A stretch of 11,671 nt of DNA from a bacterium (lineage in GTDB: Bacteria > Desulfobacterota > GWC2-55-46), in the NCBI GenBank assembly GCA_004298725.1, contig SCQA01000177.1, positions 1-11,671 of the forward strand, given 5' to 3'. Within the stretch, counting starts at the first letter, position 1. Every line of letters begins with the position of its first letter. Positions 5,285-11,671 of the stretch are shown piece after piece. The position numbers were made by a program, and so were the translations under genes. Under the pieces are notes generated by a model that was not told the origin of the DNA, ran no database searches, and was given only the letters and a program-made list of their open reading frames with translations.

Positions 5285-7903
5285 ATGGATCCGGTTACAG
5301 CAAATATTACGTTGAAAGGCAAAGACGGAGCAGTAACCGTAAAGGCAACGAGGATGTTTTTCAGCCCAAACCGTTGTTTTTCGTTTGACGGTTCTGAGGA
5401 AGAGGCGAGATGTTTTGAGCTTATTGCCGAGTTTTTATCGGACAAGCCGGGCCTTGCGCTCTATGGCATTGGCAGGTTCCTTACCTCGCTACTTGACCAA
5501 CTGCCGGGTTTGTTGTCAAACGTGAAATGTATTATTGACGATGCGCCGGAGCATGGGCAGGCTGGTTTCAAGGGCTTGCCTGTGACAACGCCGGATAAGC
5601 TTCCGGCGGAAATTGAGACGGTTTTTTTGTGCGAAACGCTGGCAATACGGCTAAACCGCATGCGCCAAAAGCTCGGCGCCGGAATCGAGGCGCTTGACCC
5701 CGGGCTTTTGAAGAGTATCGCGTTTGACGAGATCCCTCCCCGCGCGTGGAAGCCGTTTGTTGACAGCATTTACCCGATTGACATACCTGACATAGAGTTT
5801 CAGCCCGGCCAGGACCTTATACTTATAGATTGCCCGTCCCGCAACATGGCGCTTATGCCTAACGGGCTTGCGTACGTGCATAACGCGCTTAAGGAAACCG
5901 GCATAAAGTTTCAAACGGTTGACCTTGACATAATTCTATATCACAGGTTTCACATGTACAGGCTTTTTGACGCGCCTGACCATATCATAGCCAATAACGG
6001 CTACGAGGTGCCTGAAGATCCGTGGCTTGCCGAATATTGCGAGGAATGGACTAAAGCCAAGCTTGTGGATTATTTTCAGCCGGAGATTGAGGATATTGTG
6101 TCAAAGCTTGTAAAGGCCGCGCCAAAGATACTGGCTCTGTCTCTTCAGGCCTGCAACCTTGCGTTTGCCAGAGAGATTGTTAAAGGCGTTAAAAAAGCTT
6201 TGCCCGACACATTGATACTTGTCGGCGGATATTCATGCTATCAACCGAGCATCGGGCGGCGGGTGTTCCCTGAATCAGACTACATGATTATCGGCGAAGC
6301 CGACCTTGTCATAGGGCCGCTGGTGAAAAAGCTTGCCGCCGGCGAGCGCCCGACGAATCAAAACGGCGTTTTTTCACGGTTTGACTCGCCTGATTACGTT
6401 TTTAAACCCGGCGAAGCGCCGCAGGATCTTGATTCTTTGCAAATGATTAAATATGACTGGGTTAAAAGCCTTGACCTTTACAGAAATCATAATCATTACC
6501 GGCTTACGCCGATTATTGCAAGCAGGGGTTGCAGATGGTCGAGGTGCAACTTTTGCGCGGAGCGGCTTTTCTGGCGCCATCGCTCGCCGAAATTGGTGGT
6601 TGACGAATTTGAATGGCTTGCGGACAACGGTTGCGACCTTTTCATGTTCAACGAAAGCGACTTGAACGGAAGCGTGGAGAATCTGCTTGATATATGCGAT
6701 GAAATAATCAGGCGTAAACTGAAGATACGCCTTTCCGGGCAGTTGAGAATACATAAAAGCATAGACAGGTCGTTTTTCGATCGGCTGAAGACCGCCGGTT
6801 TTATTTCTCTCAGGTTCGGCGTTGACGCATGGGCTGAGAACACCTTGCGCCTTCAAAAGAAGGGGTATCAGCGGCAAGTCATAGCCGCTAATCTTAAAGA
6901 CTGCCATGAAGCAGGTATTTACACAGAGGTCAATACCGTGATAGGCGTGCCGGGTGAAACAGATGAAGACATTGAGCAGACAATCACGGAGATTATAGCT
7001 TGCAAGGCGCATATAGGCCGGGTGGCAAGCATAAATCCGCTGGTGCTGTTCATAGGAAGCGTCTATTGGGACGAGCCGGAAAAACATGGTATACACTTCC
7101 GTACCGATAAAAAAGGGCTATATGACAAATATCCAAGCGTAATACCGAGCAACTTATGGTATAGCGAGGAGCCGTATATCGACGAGCATGTAAGGCAGGA
7201 CCGCTTTAAGAGGATAGTGCTTGAGCTTCAGAAAAACGGTTTTGACTTGAGCGATTACGCGAAAAAGGTCGTTGAGGACGTAAAGTCCGGCAAAGGCGCT
7301 GAAAAGAGCGCCCGCCCGGACGCCGATGAATTCCAGACCGCGGACGTTCAGGCATCTTCGGCAATTAACAACGGAGCATTGCAGGCGGAACGCAAAGAGT
7401 ACGACGACAAGCGGCGCATTGTATTCAGATTCGGCAACGAGTTTTACGGCACCGAAGATACGGGGCAGATAAGCGCCGCTACATTTGCCGACGGGGTACT
7501 GGCTACTAAAACAACGGGTCAGTTTCAGGAGTACCTAAGTATTCAGGCGCGGGTTTCCCGGTATTTAAGCAGGTCAATTGAGGTGCTTCGCACGGAAGGC
7601 TTAGGCGCTTTCGTAGATAAGGTCGGCAAGCGTTTAAAGCCAACGCAAAAAGAACACTTTGTTTTAGACTCAACAGGAGTTTCCGGGCTGGAAAAGAATT
7701 ACCCAATAGCTATGCACATGCTAAACGACGGTTTTAACGGGTATAACATTATAAAAGCCGGAAGCGGTTTTTTCGGCATTAAGCACGGCTATCCGTTTGA
7801 TTTTGAGAAGGCGGATACAGGGCAGACCGAACCGGGCGTATGTTTTAAAGGTAAAACCGTTAAAGAGGTCGAGGCCCGGATACTGGCCAGCCTGAATAAA
7901 TAA
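5285..7903 (+). CDS. Cobalamin-binding-type radical SAM protein with N-terminal Rossmann-like domain and C-terminal module
   Basis: An 872-residue protein. Residues about 57-130 (ALYGIGRFL, later KCIIDDAPEHG and FKGLPV) resemble the small Rossmann domain seen in sugar-modifying enzymes such as PglD-type proteins. Residues about 176-360 look like a B12-binding fold: LILIDCPSRN, NGLAYV, then ILVGGYS and DYMIIGEADLV; no D-x-H-x-x-G is seen. Residues 408-590 are the radical SAM core with cysteines 416, 421 and 424 (GCRWSRCNFC, spacing C-x4-C-x2-C), RFGVDAW (510-516) and VIGVPGETDEDI (552-563). A linker (about 660-705) leads to a possible degenerate module (708-750), a helical part, and a clear shared module (805-870). 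Such enzymes methylate or rearrange unactivated carbons; the substrate here is unknown. The ribosome binding site is weak (GGGA, 9 bases before ATG). Confidence 0.85.
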   Translation: MDPVTANITLKGKDGAVTVKATRMFFSPNRCFSFDGSEEEARCFELIAEFLSDKPGLALYGIGRFLTSLLDQLPGLLSNVKCIIDDAPEHGQAGFKGLPVTTPDKLPAEIETVFLCETLAIRLNRMRQKLGAGIEALDPGLLKSIAFDEIPPRAWKPFVDSIYPIDIPDIEFQPGQDLILIDCPSRNMALMPNGLAYVHNALKETGIKFQTVDLDIILYHRFHMYRLFDAPDHIIANNGYEVPEDPWLAEYCEEWTKAKLVDYFQPEIEDIVSKLVKAAPKILALSLQACNLAFAREIVKGVKKALPDTLILVGGYSCYQPSIGRRVFPESDYMIIGEADLVIGPLVKKLAAGERPTNQNGVFSRFDSPDYVFKPGEAPQDLDSLQMIKYDWVKSLDLYRNHNHYRLTPIIASRGCRWSRCNFCAERLFWRHRSPKLVVDEFEWLADNGCDLFMFNESDLNGSVENLLDICDEIIRRKLKIRLSGQLRIHKSIDRSFFDRLKTAGFISLRFGVDAWAENTLRLQKKGYQRQVIAANLKDCHEAGIYTEVNTVIGVPGETDEDIEQTITEIIACKAHIGRVASINPLVLFIGSVYWDEPEKHGIHFRTDKKGLYDKYPSVIPSNLWYSEEPYIDEHVRQDRFKRIVLELQKNGFDLSDYAKKVVEDVKSGKGAEKSARPDADEFQTADVQASSAINNGALQAERKEYDDKRRIVFRFGNEFYGTEDTGQISAATFADGVLATKTTGQFQEYLSIQARVSRYLSRSIEVLRTEGLGAFVDKVGKRLKPTQKEHFVLDSTGVSGLEKNYPIAMHMLNDGFNGYNIIKAGSGFFGIKHGYPFDFEKADTGQTEPGVCFKGKTVKEVEARILASLNK
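7697..7894 (+). other. Shared C-terminal module of the radical SAM protein
   Basis: Residues 805-870 contain GFNGYNIIKAG, GFFGIKHG, PFDFEKA and KTVKEVEARI, the same order of elements as in the methyltransferase and sulfotransferase modules. A second, much weaker match (VFRFGNEFYGTEDTG, residues 713-727) may be a decayed copy. Confidence 0.68.
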
Positions 7904-8128
7904 TATGTCAATACTGCCTGTGTGTGCAACGTTTTTGCAAATCGCACTGAGGCGGCAAAAATTAGTGTTTGCGACGCGTATAAAATGAACATGGCTTAAC
8001 CGCCATATAAAGAAGGGTGATTTTTCTTTTACAAAAACAGGCAATCGCCTGATTGCCGCGTTGCATGGAAGTTGATTCTGCGTACTTTCATGCTCTTTGC
8101 GGAATTCGCCGTGAACCGTTAAATTTCC
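7904..8128. other. Convergent intergenic region
   Basis: The 225 bases between two converging genes hold no supportable gene. The minus-strand terminator at 8030-8057 is the one clear element. ATGGC/GCCAT around a 6-base loop (from about 7990) is followed only 20 bases later by T-rich sequence and is not convincing as a plus-strand terminator. Confidence 0.6.
8030..8057 (-). terminator. Intrinsic terminator of the methyltransferase gene
   Basis: Read on the minus strand, GGCAATC, a four-base AGGC loop and GATTGCC form a perfect 7-bp stem (8040-8057), followed directly by TGTTTTTGT. This lies 71 bases beyond the methyltransferase stop and fits a Rho-independent terminator. Confidence 0.65.
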
Positions 8129-9736
8129 TTACGCCCTTGTTTTTATTTCCCCAAGCTCGCTTTCCAGCTTTTCACAGTTAAGCTCCGCAATACGCAATTT
8201 TACCTCTAAAGAAGATGATGCAATCACGCATTGTTTATTTTTAACATACTTTTCTATTTTACTTTTACTTGCCGATGTTATGTCTAAATGTCCGATGGAT
8301 TGGGCAAAAGCATAGTAACGGCCATTATACCCAACGATATTGTAGCTGTTGTAAGATTCTATCAGCACTGGTTTCTTTGTTTGCGGAGCCGGTTGAAGGC
8401 CTTTCAGTTTATTTTTAAGCTCTTCGCACTGTATTTCCGCCAGCCGTAACTTGGCTTCATTTAATGACCCTGTAATTACACATCTGTTGTCGGCGGTGTA
8501 TTTTTGCAAATCGTCTTCGGTTGCCTGAGCGATGTCAAGGCTTCCTATCGACTGTGCAAAGGCGTATGCGCGGTTTTTATACCAGATGATATTATAACCG
8601 TTATAAGATTCAAGCAATGCCGGGTGGTCTGTCTGCGGAGCCGGTTGAAGGCCTTTCAGCTTATTTTCCAGCTGTTCGCAGTGCATCTGTGCCAGCTTGA
8701 ACTTTGCTTCGTATAAAGAATCGGTAATTATGCACCTATTGTCGGCGGTGTACATTTGCAAATCGTTTTTGGTTGCCTGCGTGATGTCAAGGCTTCCTAT
8801 TGACTGCGCAAAAGCGTACGCGCGGTTTTTATACCAGATGATATTGTATGCCATGTAAGACTCAAGATAGACAGGCGAAGGAGTATAATCAGCTTTTTCT
8901 TTGATTAGCTTTTCAAGCTCTGCAACTGTTTTTGCAACCGCTACTGCGCCGTTACGCACCCCTTCGTCAGTTATATCGTTATTGCCGGCGTTCTTAGGCA
9001 GGGCATAAACATTTCGTCCGTACCGGAATACATGAAAGCTTTTGGTGGAGCATACCGGCCCGGGAGGAAATTGGCGTTTTTGTACAAGCCCCGAAAAGTC
9101 AATATCAGTCGGCGCCCAGCCCTTGTTGCCGGTCGATTTAACGCTCCAAATAGCGTGATTTATAGAATAATTTTTAAATTTTCTGCCGACTCCAAGGACA
9201 ACGCCGCAGTGTACGCTTTCTGAGCTGTCCATATACTTGCCGGCTTCGAGAAAATTAATGTCGTAATCCGAAATTCGGCCTTCGCAATCGTGGCCGCAGA
9301 GTATGCTGCCTTTTTTTACAAGCGGCGCGTAATGTTCTATGTCTTTTATCACGGCATTGTAACTGTGGTCGGCGTCTATAAAGATGAAATCAAAGGATTC
9401 TTTTTTCAACACTTCAAAGGCGGCGTCGGTCTTGGCGCGTATAGGTATTACGACGTCTTCAAGGCCTTCGTTTTTTATCCGCTCCCAAAAATAAGAGAAG
9501 ATGTCATGGTTGCGGGCTATATTCTCAAGATAGGTGCCGGTAGTGCCCTTCCACGAGTCTATGCAATAGAGCAGGCCGTTGTTTGCCTTGGCAATTTTGC
9601 CGAGGACTACAGTCGAGTCGCCTGCCCATGAACCTAATTCAAGAAACATGCACCCCGAACGGGCTACAAAAGACGCAAGGGCCGTAAGCACAGCCTTCTG
9701 TTCAAGCGATTCAATCTGGTTTCCTTGTATATTCAT
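8129..9736 (-). CDS. Class I SAM methyltransferase with four C-terminal module repeats
   Basis: A 535-residue protein. Residues 1-185 form a class I methyltransferase: FLELGSWAGDST (31-42) is the SAM-binding loop, YCIDSW (57-62) the acidic strand end, and FDFIFIDADHSY (115-126) with KKGSILCGHD (141-150) matches the Methyltransf_24/TylF-type families, in which Asp and His residues can bind a metal. The rest is not catalytic: a divergent module at 229-280 (FHVFRYGRNVYALPKNAG), then three closely related copies beginning at 291, 375 and 459, each exactly 84 residues apart and each ending in a charged helix. Copies 2 and 3 agree at roughly three quarters of positions. The linker KGLQPAPQT occurs in both. 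The start is backed by GGAGAG (9743-9748) six bases before ATG. Probable role: O-methylation of a sugar or of a lipid- or protein-linked glycan; the substrate is not readable from sequence. Confidence 0.85.
   Translation of the reverse strand: MNIQGNQIESLEQKAVLTALASFVARSGCMFLELGSWAGDSTVVLGKIAKANNGLLYCIDSWKGTTGTYLENIARNHDIFSYFWERIKNEGLEDVVIPIRAKTDAAFEVLKKESFDFIFIDADHSYNAVIKDIEHYAPLVKKGSILCGHDCEGRISDYDINFLEAGKYMDSSESVHCGVVLGVGRKFKNYSINHAIWSVKSTGNKGWAPTDIDFSGLVQKRQFPPGPVCSTKSFHVFRYGRNVYALPKNAGNNDITDEGVRNGAVAVAKTVAELEKLIKEKADYTPSPVYLESYMAYNIIWYKNRAYAFAQSIGSLDITQATKNDLQMYTADNRCIITDSLYEAKFKLAQMHCEQLENKLKGLQPAPQTDHPALLESYNGYNIIWYKNRAYAFAQSIGSLDIAQATEDDLQKYTADNRCVITGSLNEAKLRLAEIQCEELKNKLKGLQPAPQTKKPVLIESYNSYNIVGYNGRYYAFAQSIGHLDITSASKSKIEKYVKNKQCVIASSSLEVKLRIAELNCEKLESELGEIKTRA
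8132..8362 (-). repeat. Tandem repeat unit 3 (77 codons, terminal) of the methyltransferase array
   Basis: Residues 459-535. IESYNSYNIVGYNGRYYAFA, SIGHLDIT and SLEVKLRIAELNCEKLE follow the repeat pattern. It is more diverged than units 1 and 2 and ends shortly after the helix, without the proline-rich linker. Confidence 0.85.
8363..8614 (-). repeat. Tandem repeat unit 2 (84 codons) of the methyltransferase array
   Basis: Residues 375-458. About 65 of its 84 residues are the same as in unit 1 by my count, with no insertion or deletion. Differences gather in the helix and at solvent-like positions; the aromatic and glycine core is unchanged. Confidence 0.9.
8615..8866 (-). repeat. Tandem repeat unit 1 (84 codons) of the methyltransferase array
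   Basis: Residues 291-374, from LESY to the proline-rich linker. It contains YNIIWYKNRAYAFAQSIG, then SLDITQA, TADNRCIIT and an E/K/Q-rich helix. It is nearly superimposable on the next unit at DNA level, for example over the segments encoding the YKNRAYAF and KGLQPAPQT stretches. Confidence 0.9.
8897..9052 (-). other. Divergent first module copy of the methyltransferase
   Basis: Residues 229-280: FHVFRYGRNVYALPKNAG and NDITDEG, closing with TVAELEKLI. It keeps the module's order of elements but lacks the ESY opening and the Asn of the Y-N-I-I step. It is probably an older copy than the tandem array that follows. Confidence 0.6.
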
Positions 9737-9742
9737 TTTGTT

Positions 9743-9748
9743 CTCTCC
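9743..9748 (-). promoter_or_regulatory. Ribosome binding site of the methyltransferase gene
   Basis: GGAGAG on the minus strand, six bases before the ATG at 9736. It is stronger than any site before the long plus-strand genes in this window. Confidence 0.75.
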
Positions 9749-9838
9749 GGATTGTCCTTAGTTGAGACTACCCCGATGCGGAATTATTCGTCGGCAGAGG
9801 ATACGCATGTAAAAAGCATGCCTTTTTGTCGCCAATTA

Positions 9839-9867
9839 CTTATCTCATGAGGCGAGAAACCGGTCAA
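9839..9867 (-). promoter_or_regulatory. Candidate sigma-70-type promoter of the methyltransferase gene
   Basis: On the minus strand, TTGACC (9867-9862) and GATAAG (9844-9839) are separated by exactly 17 bases. They match consensus at 5/6 and 4/6 positions. The leader would be roughly 95 bases. This suggests that the methyltransferase gene can be transcribed separately from the sulfotransferase gene upstream. Confidence 0.5.
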
Positions 9868-10067
9868 TATTTCTTTTGACTAATAAACGATTCCGGTTCG
9901 GTAATTTGTTCGCCGATGGAGCAGTGGCAAGAATTGCTTGCAGGTTGTTCATGCAATTACGCTAATATATTTTTCTCATGCCGTAAATAATCTTTTTGAT
10001 GCTGGCGGCAACTGGCCTTGCGCGTTCACAACAAAATTTAAAGAAGGTTTATTTTTAATCTGTATCA

Positions 10068-11435
10068 TCAATAAACGTTTTCAGTTATCCGCGGCATTTT
10101 TGCTTCAATCATACGTTTGACTTCTTCTAAGGAGTTGCCGGCAAGCATTTGGCTTTCGTAAAGCGAGAAGTCTTTGTGCAAATCAATACTTCCGAGAGAT
10201 TGCGGCACACCATAAAACTTTGCGTTGCGCCATATGATGTTGTAGTTGTCTATAGCGCAGACAAGTTCAATTACATGGTTTTGACTGCTTTCGGAAATGG
10301 CTTCAAACAGTTCATCCATTGCGCCCGCCAACCGGCGGTCTTCATAGGTAATTGTATCTTTTCCGCTATCTTTAGAACAAGTTTTATCGTTTTGGCAAAT
10401 GGATTCATCTACAAGGCTTGTTGTTTCAAAGAATGAATTGCCGCTGATTTTAGCGCATGTTTTTAACGATTCCGGCGTTATTTCAATAGCGCGGTTCACG
10501 TCTTTTGTTTCGCGCCGAAGCGCGTAGAACCTTCCTTCAGACGCCCATATATCGTGCCCTTTACGGTTTTGCGACACTACAAACGGCCCTGTTTCTTCGC
10601 CCAAAAGCGTGTTATCCCATTCGGCAGGCAAGGAGATATTGAAGTTTGCTTTCAAAAATGTTGCGAGCTCCAGTGTTTTTCTTCTGTAAAGGTTTCTAAG
10701 AAGCGCTTTGATTTTAAGCGGTATTTCTTCGTCCAATCCTTTAAAGGAAATCTTTGAAACGGGAAAGGCGGACCAATTTTCATTGTTGTTTACGCCTAAA
10801 TGCTGGCAAATATCACTAAGCAAATGAACGGGATTGTTTTTTATGGTTTCGTAAAACCCTACGTATATTTGTTCTTTTGGGAAAAAAGAAAGCCAGCGCT
10901 TTAACGCGCCCAGATAATCGTTAAAACAAGACGGAAAACCATGTGTAAAATTATCAATGAACATATTGTCCGCGATTGATTTGAAATTTCCATTGTAATT
11001 TTTAAAATTAAATTCGCGGTATTTAAAATTGTGCTTTACGTGTGACCATGCCCTGCTTATTGGGTCTCTCATCAGGAATATCAGTTTAAGGTTGGGCTTT
11101 AACGCTTTTAATAGTTTTATGTGCATGGACGGCAGTATTGCGTAAGTCGGAGAAACATCGCCCTTTTTGCGCCCAACGCCTTCCAAAAAATGTTTTAAAT
11201 ACCAGTTTATGTCATATAACTTCCATTGCGCGCAGAAGTAACGAACCTCTTTTACCCGCGCTATAAAAAGTTCAGGATGACACTTGAGGTTGTCGCTAAG
11301 CCAAGTGGTGCCGGTTTTGGCTGGGGATATGACCATAAAGTCGGGCAGGCATTCTATAAGCGACATATTTAACTTGCCGAGTCTCTGCAGATATTCTTTC
11401 CAGTATTCTTCAGCTGATATTGTATGCAGTGTCAT
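10068..11435 (-). CDS. PAPS-dependent sulfotransferase with C-terminal modules
   Basis: A 455-residue protein. Residues about 30-270 are a sulfotransferase domain: FMVISPAKTGTTWLSDNL (33-50) is the 5'-phosphosulfate loop with Lys40, KEVRYF (62-67) is typical of carbohydrate-type enzymes, and LIFLMRDPISRAWSHVKH (118-135) is the 3'-phosphate-binding block with its conserved Arg and Ser. It should transfer sulfate from PAPS to a hydroxyl or amino group of a glycan or lipid acceptor. The remaining 185 residues are extra: a weak module at about 284-340 (HDIWASEGRFYALRRET) and a clear one at 389-446 (DNYNIIWRNAKFYGVPQSLG). There is no signal peptide or membrane helix, so it acts in the cytoplasm. 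AAAGGAC lies nine bases before the ATG. Sixty-seven bases separate it from the gene tail upstream, so an operon is likely. Confidence 0.88.
   Translation of the reverse strand: MTLHTISAEEYWKEYLQRLGKLNMSLIECLPDFMVISPAKTGTTWLSDNLKCHPELFIARVKEVRYFCAQWKLYDINWYLKHFLEGVGRKKGDVSPTYAILPSMHIKLLKALKPNLKLIFLMRDPISRAWSHVKHNFKYREFNFKNYNGNFKSIADNMFIDNFTHGFPSCFNDYLGALKRWLSFFPKEQIYVGFYETIKNNPVHLLSDICQHLGVNNNENWSAFPVSKISFKGLDEEIPLKIKALLRNLYRRKTLELATFLKANFNISLPAEWDNTLLGEETGPFVVSQNRKGHDIWASEGRFYALRRETKDVNRAIEITPESLKTCAKISGNSFFETTSLVDESICQNDKTCSKDSGKDTITYEDRRLAGAMDELFEAISESSQNHVIELVCAIDNYNIIWRNAKFYGVPQSLGSIDLHKDFSLYESQMLAGNSLEEVKRMIEAKMPRITENVY
10098..10271 (-). other. Shared C-terminal module of the sulfotransferase (clear copy)
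   Basis: Residues 389-446: YNIIWR, then FYGVPQSLGSIDL, then SLEEVKRMI. Together with the methyltransferase copies (YNIIWY, YAFAQSIGSLDI, SLNEAKLRL) this is the plainest match between two different enzymes in the window. Confidence 0.8.
10416..10586 (-). other. Weak, divergent module copy of the sulfotransferase
   Basis: Residues 284-340: KGHDIWASEGRFYALRRETKD keeps the hydrophobic step and the F-Y-A-L strand, but the G-x-hydrophobic-D turn and the closing helix are not clear. It could be a decayed copy or a chance likeness. Confidence 0.4.
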
Positions 11436-11444
11436 TTTTTATAT

Positions 11445-11451
11445 GTCCTTT
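11445..11451 (-). promoter_or_regulatory. Ribosome binding site of the sulfotransferase gene
   Basis: AAAGGAC on the minus strand, nine bases before the ATG at 11435. A second TTTAAAGGA lies about 22 bases further upstream and is not followed by a usable ORF. Confidence 0.55.
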
Positions 11452-11502
11452 AAATGAGCAATGGTTCCTTTAAAAAATCATATGCATCACGGGGCGTAAT
11501 GT

Positions 11503-11671
11503 TTACAAGTTAGCCGTCATTGGGCCTGCTGAATTTCTTGAAATTTCATCAATTGTAGTTTCAAGGTCAACAAGGCCGTCAAAATAACGGTTTTGCAGAA
11601 CGTGCAGATGTACCATGTTCATGCGCGCATCTTTAATTCGCACTTCGTTCATCAATTCGTCGGCGCGATGG
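11503..11671 (-). CDS. C-terminal end of an unidentified protein, truncated by the window edge
   Basis: Reading the minus strand from 11670, a frame stays open for 55 codons to TAA at 11505-11503. The residues look like genuine protein: ELMNEVRIKDARMNMVHLHV, then NRYFDGLVDLETTIDEI. They suggest an amphipathic helical end rather than random translation. I do not recognise the family. It does not contain the shared module in recognisable form. The stop lies 67 bases before the sulfotransferase start with no terminator between them, so the two probably belong to one transcript. Confidence 0.6.
   Translation of the reverse strand, partial: HRADELMNEVRIKDARMNMVHLHVLQNRYFDGLVDLETTIDEISRNSAGPMTANL

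Larger units (their letters stand above)
9737..10067 (-). other. 331-base intergenic region between sulfotransferase and methyltransferase genes
   Basis: No recognisable gene lies here. A 30-codon minus-strand ORF (10068-9976) starts in an ATG overlapping the sulfotransferase stop by one base, which could allow coupled translation, but its peptide resembles nothing and it may be chance. A promoter candidate and ribosome binding site for the methyltransferase are listed separately. No convincing terminator for the sulfotransferase gene was found, so read-through is possible. Confidence 0.5.

Noticed and set aside
6374..7096. 240-codon minus-strand ORF inside the radical SAM gene
   Set aside because: It lies wholly antisense to well-supported radical SAM coding sequence with intact motifs; the peptide shows no domain and is a codon-bias shadow.
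8132..8866. CRISPR-like or mobile-element origin of the repeats in the methyltransferase gene
   Set aside because: The units are 252 bases, stay in reading frame, follow protein-level constraint, and have no spacers; they are duplicated protein modules.
9805..9826. GCATG/CATGC hairpin followed by CTTTTTG, as a plus-strand terminator
   Set aside because: The stem is only 5 bp and no plus-strand gene ends nearby; on the minus strand there is no T run after the stem.
9938..10120. 60-codon plus-strand ORF
   Set aside because: It overlaps the sulfotransferase 3' end in antisense, lacks a ribosome binding site, and has no recognisable features.
1..11671. tRNA, rRNA, insertion sequences, transposase or integrase genes, attachment sites
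   Set aside because: None was recognised by reading either strand; no terminal inverted repeats or recombinase-like ORFs were seen.

Overview
The window looks like part of a glycan or surface-polymer biosynthesis locus from an uncultured-type Gram-negative environmental bacterium. GC is close to 50% by eye, somewhat more AT-rich over the sulfotransferase gene. I cannot place the organism firmly. Codon use (many CTT, ATA and AGG codons) and very large multidomain enzymes would fit Nitrospirota, Desulfobacterota, Omnitrophota or similar groups, but this is an impression, not evidence.

Layout. The left part reads on the plus strand: the 3' part of a transketolase N-terminal subunit (1-636), the transketolase C-terminal subunit (647-1558), a 725-residue glycosyltransferase fused to a degenerate HD-GYP domain (1786-3963), a gene-poor stretch with a well-formed ribosome binding site but no long ORF (3964-4360), a short-chain dehydrogenase/reductase (best start 4361, end 5200), and an 872-residue cobalamin-binding-type radical SAM protein (5285-7903). 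The right part reads on the minus strand: a class I methyltransferase with four C-terminal repeats (9736-8129), a PAPS-type sulfotransferase (11435-10068), and the tail of a further gene cut by the window edge (11671-11503). The two blocks converge on 7904-8128, which holds an intrinsic terminator for the minus-strand block.

Main observation. Four enzymes with unrelated catalytic domains (glycosyltransferase, radical SAM, methyltransferase, sulfotransferase) all end in copies of the same roughly 50-80 residue module. Its core is an aromatic-N-I/F-I/V step, then Y/F-A/G-hydrophobic about 8-12 residues later, then a G-x-hydrophobic-D/S-I/L/F turn, and a closing helix of the type S/T-hydrophobic-x-E-V/L-K-x-x-I. 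The methyltransferase has four copies, three of them a tandem array with an exact 84-residue (252-bp) period. The glycosyltransferase has two, the sulfotransferase two (one weak), and the radical SAM protein one clear and one doubtful copy. The enzymes expected to act on small metabolites (both transketolase subunits and the SDR) lack it. I do not recall a named family for this module. The simplest inference is a shared docking or ligand-binding domain that brings glycan-tailoring enzymes to one acceptor, scaffold or polymer.

How the genes could work together (inference): transketolase and SDR make or reshape an unusual sugar precursor; the glycosyltransferase adds it to an acceptor, perhaps gated by its non-catalytic HD-GYP domain; and the radical SAM protein, methyltransferase and sulfotransferase decorate the product.
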